Assembly (NCBI GenBank): GCA_002501885.1
Contig: DAON01000082.1
Span: 1-6,331 of the forward strand
Reading direction: 5' to 3'
Length of the DNA: 6,331 bases
Origin: Euryarchaeota archaeon UBA220
GTDB taxonomy: Archaea > Thermoplasmatota > Poseidoniia > Poseidoniales > Thalassarchaeaceae
Part shown: positions 6,128-6,331 of the stretch, piece by piece
Position numbering within the stretch: the stretch's first letter is position 1
Layout: each line of letters begins with the position of its first letter
The notes under the pieces: generated by a model
Databases searched by the model: none
The model's input: the letters and a program-made list of their open reading frames with translations, nothing else
What the model was told of the DNA's origin: nothing
Translations under genes and position numbers: made by a program

Positions 6128-6331
6128 ATGAATTGGGCCAATAGTGAATTCGATGAAGCCTGTGAACAACTGCTGATACCTCTCTTTGAAGGAGTGGACC
6201 GGGCTCCTAACAATGCTCTATCAGGTCTTGGTCGGAGCCAGCGTAACCTAGTCAAGGAAGCGATTTCATCTGATGAGTTTGAAGGAAAAAAGGGACAGAG
6301 AATGGTCATTTGGACCCCTGAATGTAGAGTC
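6128..6331 (+). CDS. Probable M17 leucyl aminopeptidase, N-terminal part (cut by window edge)
   Basis: Sixty-eight codons run open to the right edge from an ATG at 6128. The visible part matches the N-terminal, non-catalytic domain of M17 leucyl aminopeptidases such as E. coli PepA: a strand leading to LLIPLFEG (15-22), then a helix, then DEFEGKKGQRMVI (50-62), which parallels the PepA stretch ELEGKPGQTLLL. The spacing between these blocks is close to that in PepA, and the ATG gives a normal N-terminus. The catalytic domain with its two-metal site lies outside the window, so activity cannot be judged. Family members are cytoplasmic hexamers that release N-terminal residues from peptides, which would complement the secreted carboxypeptidase next to it. 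The gene has its own TATA-like promoter. Confidence 0.7.
   Translation, partial: MNWANSEFDEACEQLLIPLFEGVDRAPNNALSGLGRSQRNLVKEAISSDEFEGKKGQRMVIWTPECRV

Noticed and set aside
6100..6309. Minus-strand open frame of 69 codons at the right end
   Set aside because: The opposite strand matches the M17 N-terminal domain, which explains this region better.
1..6331. CRISPR array, tRNA, rRNA, insertion sequence or toxin-antitoxin pair
   Set aside because: I saw no regularly spaced direct repeats, cloverleaf, transposase motifs or paired small genes. The window is almost fully taken up by the genes listed.

Overview
The window carries five protein-coding genes that can be supported, one of them cut by the right edge, in a compact layout with short intergenic gaps. 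The style suggests a euryarchaeon of the Thermoplasmatota, most likely a marine Poseidoniales-type (Marine Group II) organism. Reasons: archaeal TATA-like boxes about 25 bases upstream of start codons, two GTG starts, an acidic surface protein with many N-glycosylation sequons and a C-terminal membrane anchor, an agmatinase-family enzyme, and a small conserved protein resembling one I associate with Thermoplasmata. This assignment is inference; no rRNA or other marker gene is present.

Layout. Bases 1-30 may hold the last codons of a plus-strand gene. Bases 31-3072 (minus) encode a 1013-residue exported, membrane-anchored surface protein with about six degenerate repeats of roughly 45 residues and three Ig-like domains. 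Upstream on the same strand, 3119-3532 encodes a 137-residue conserved protein of unknown function. A 121-base divergent promoter region follows. On the plus strand come an agmatinase-like ureohydrolase (3654-4571), a secreted M14 zinc carboxypeptidase (4629-6032), an AT-rich 95-base promoter region, and the N-terminus of a probable M17 leucyl aminopeptidase (6128 to the edge).

How the genes may work together (inference). The M14 enzyme would trim peptides outside the cell, the M17 enzyme would finish peptides in the cytoplasm, and the ureohydrolase would act on agmatine or a related guanidino compound. This fits a protein- and peptide-degrading heterotroph. The large surface protein would be part of the cell envelope.

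The most unusual signal is structural. Both genes for exported proteins have a perfect inverted repeat of identical geometry (9-base arms, 3-base loop) lying on the start codon. The two arm sequences are unrelated. I saw nothing comparable at the starts of the three genes for cytoplasmic proteins. A second notable point is an Arg in the M14 enzyme at the position that sets substrate preference, which predicts activity on acidic C-terminal residues.
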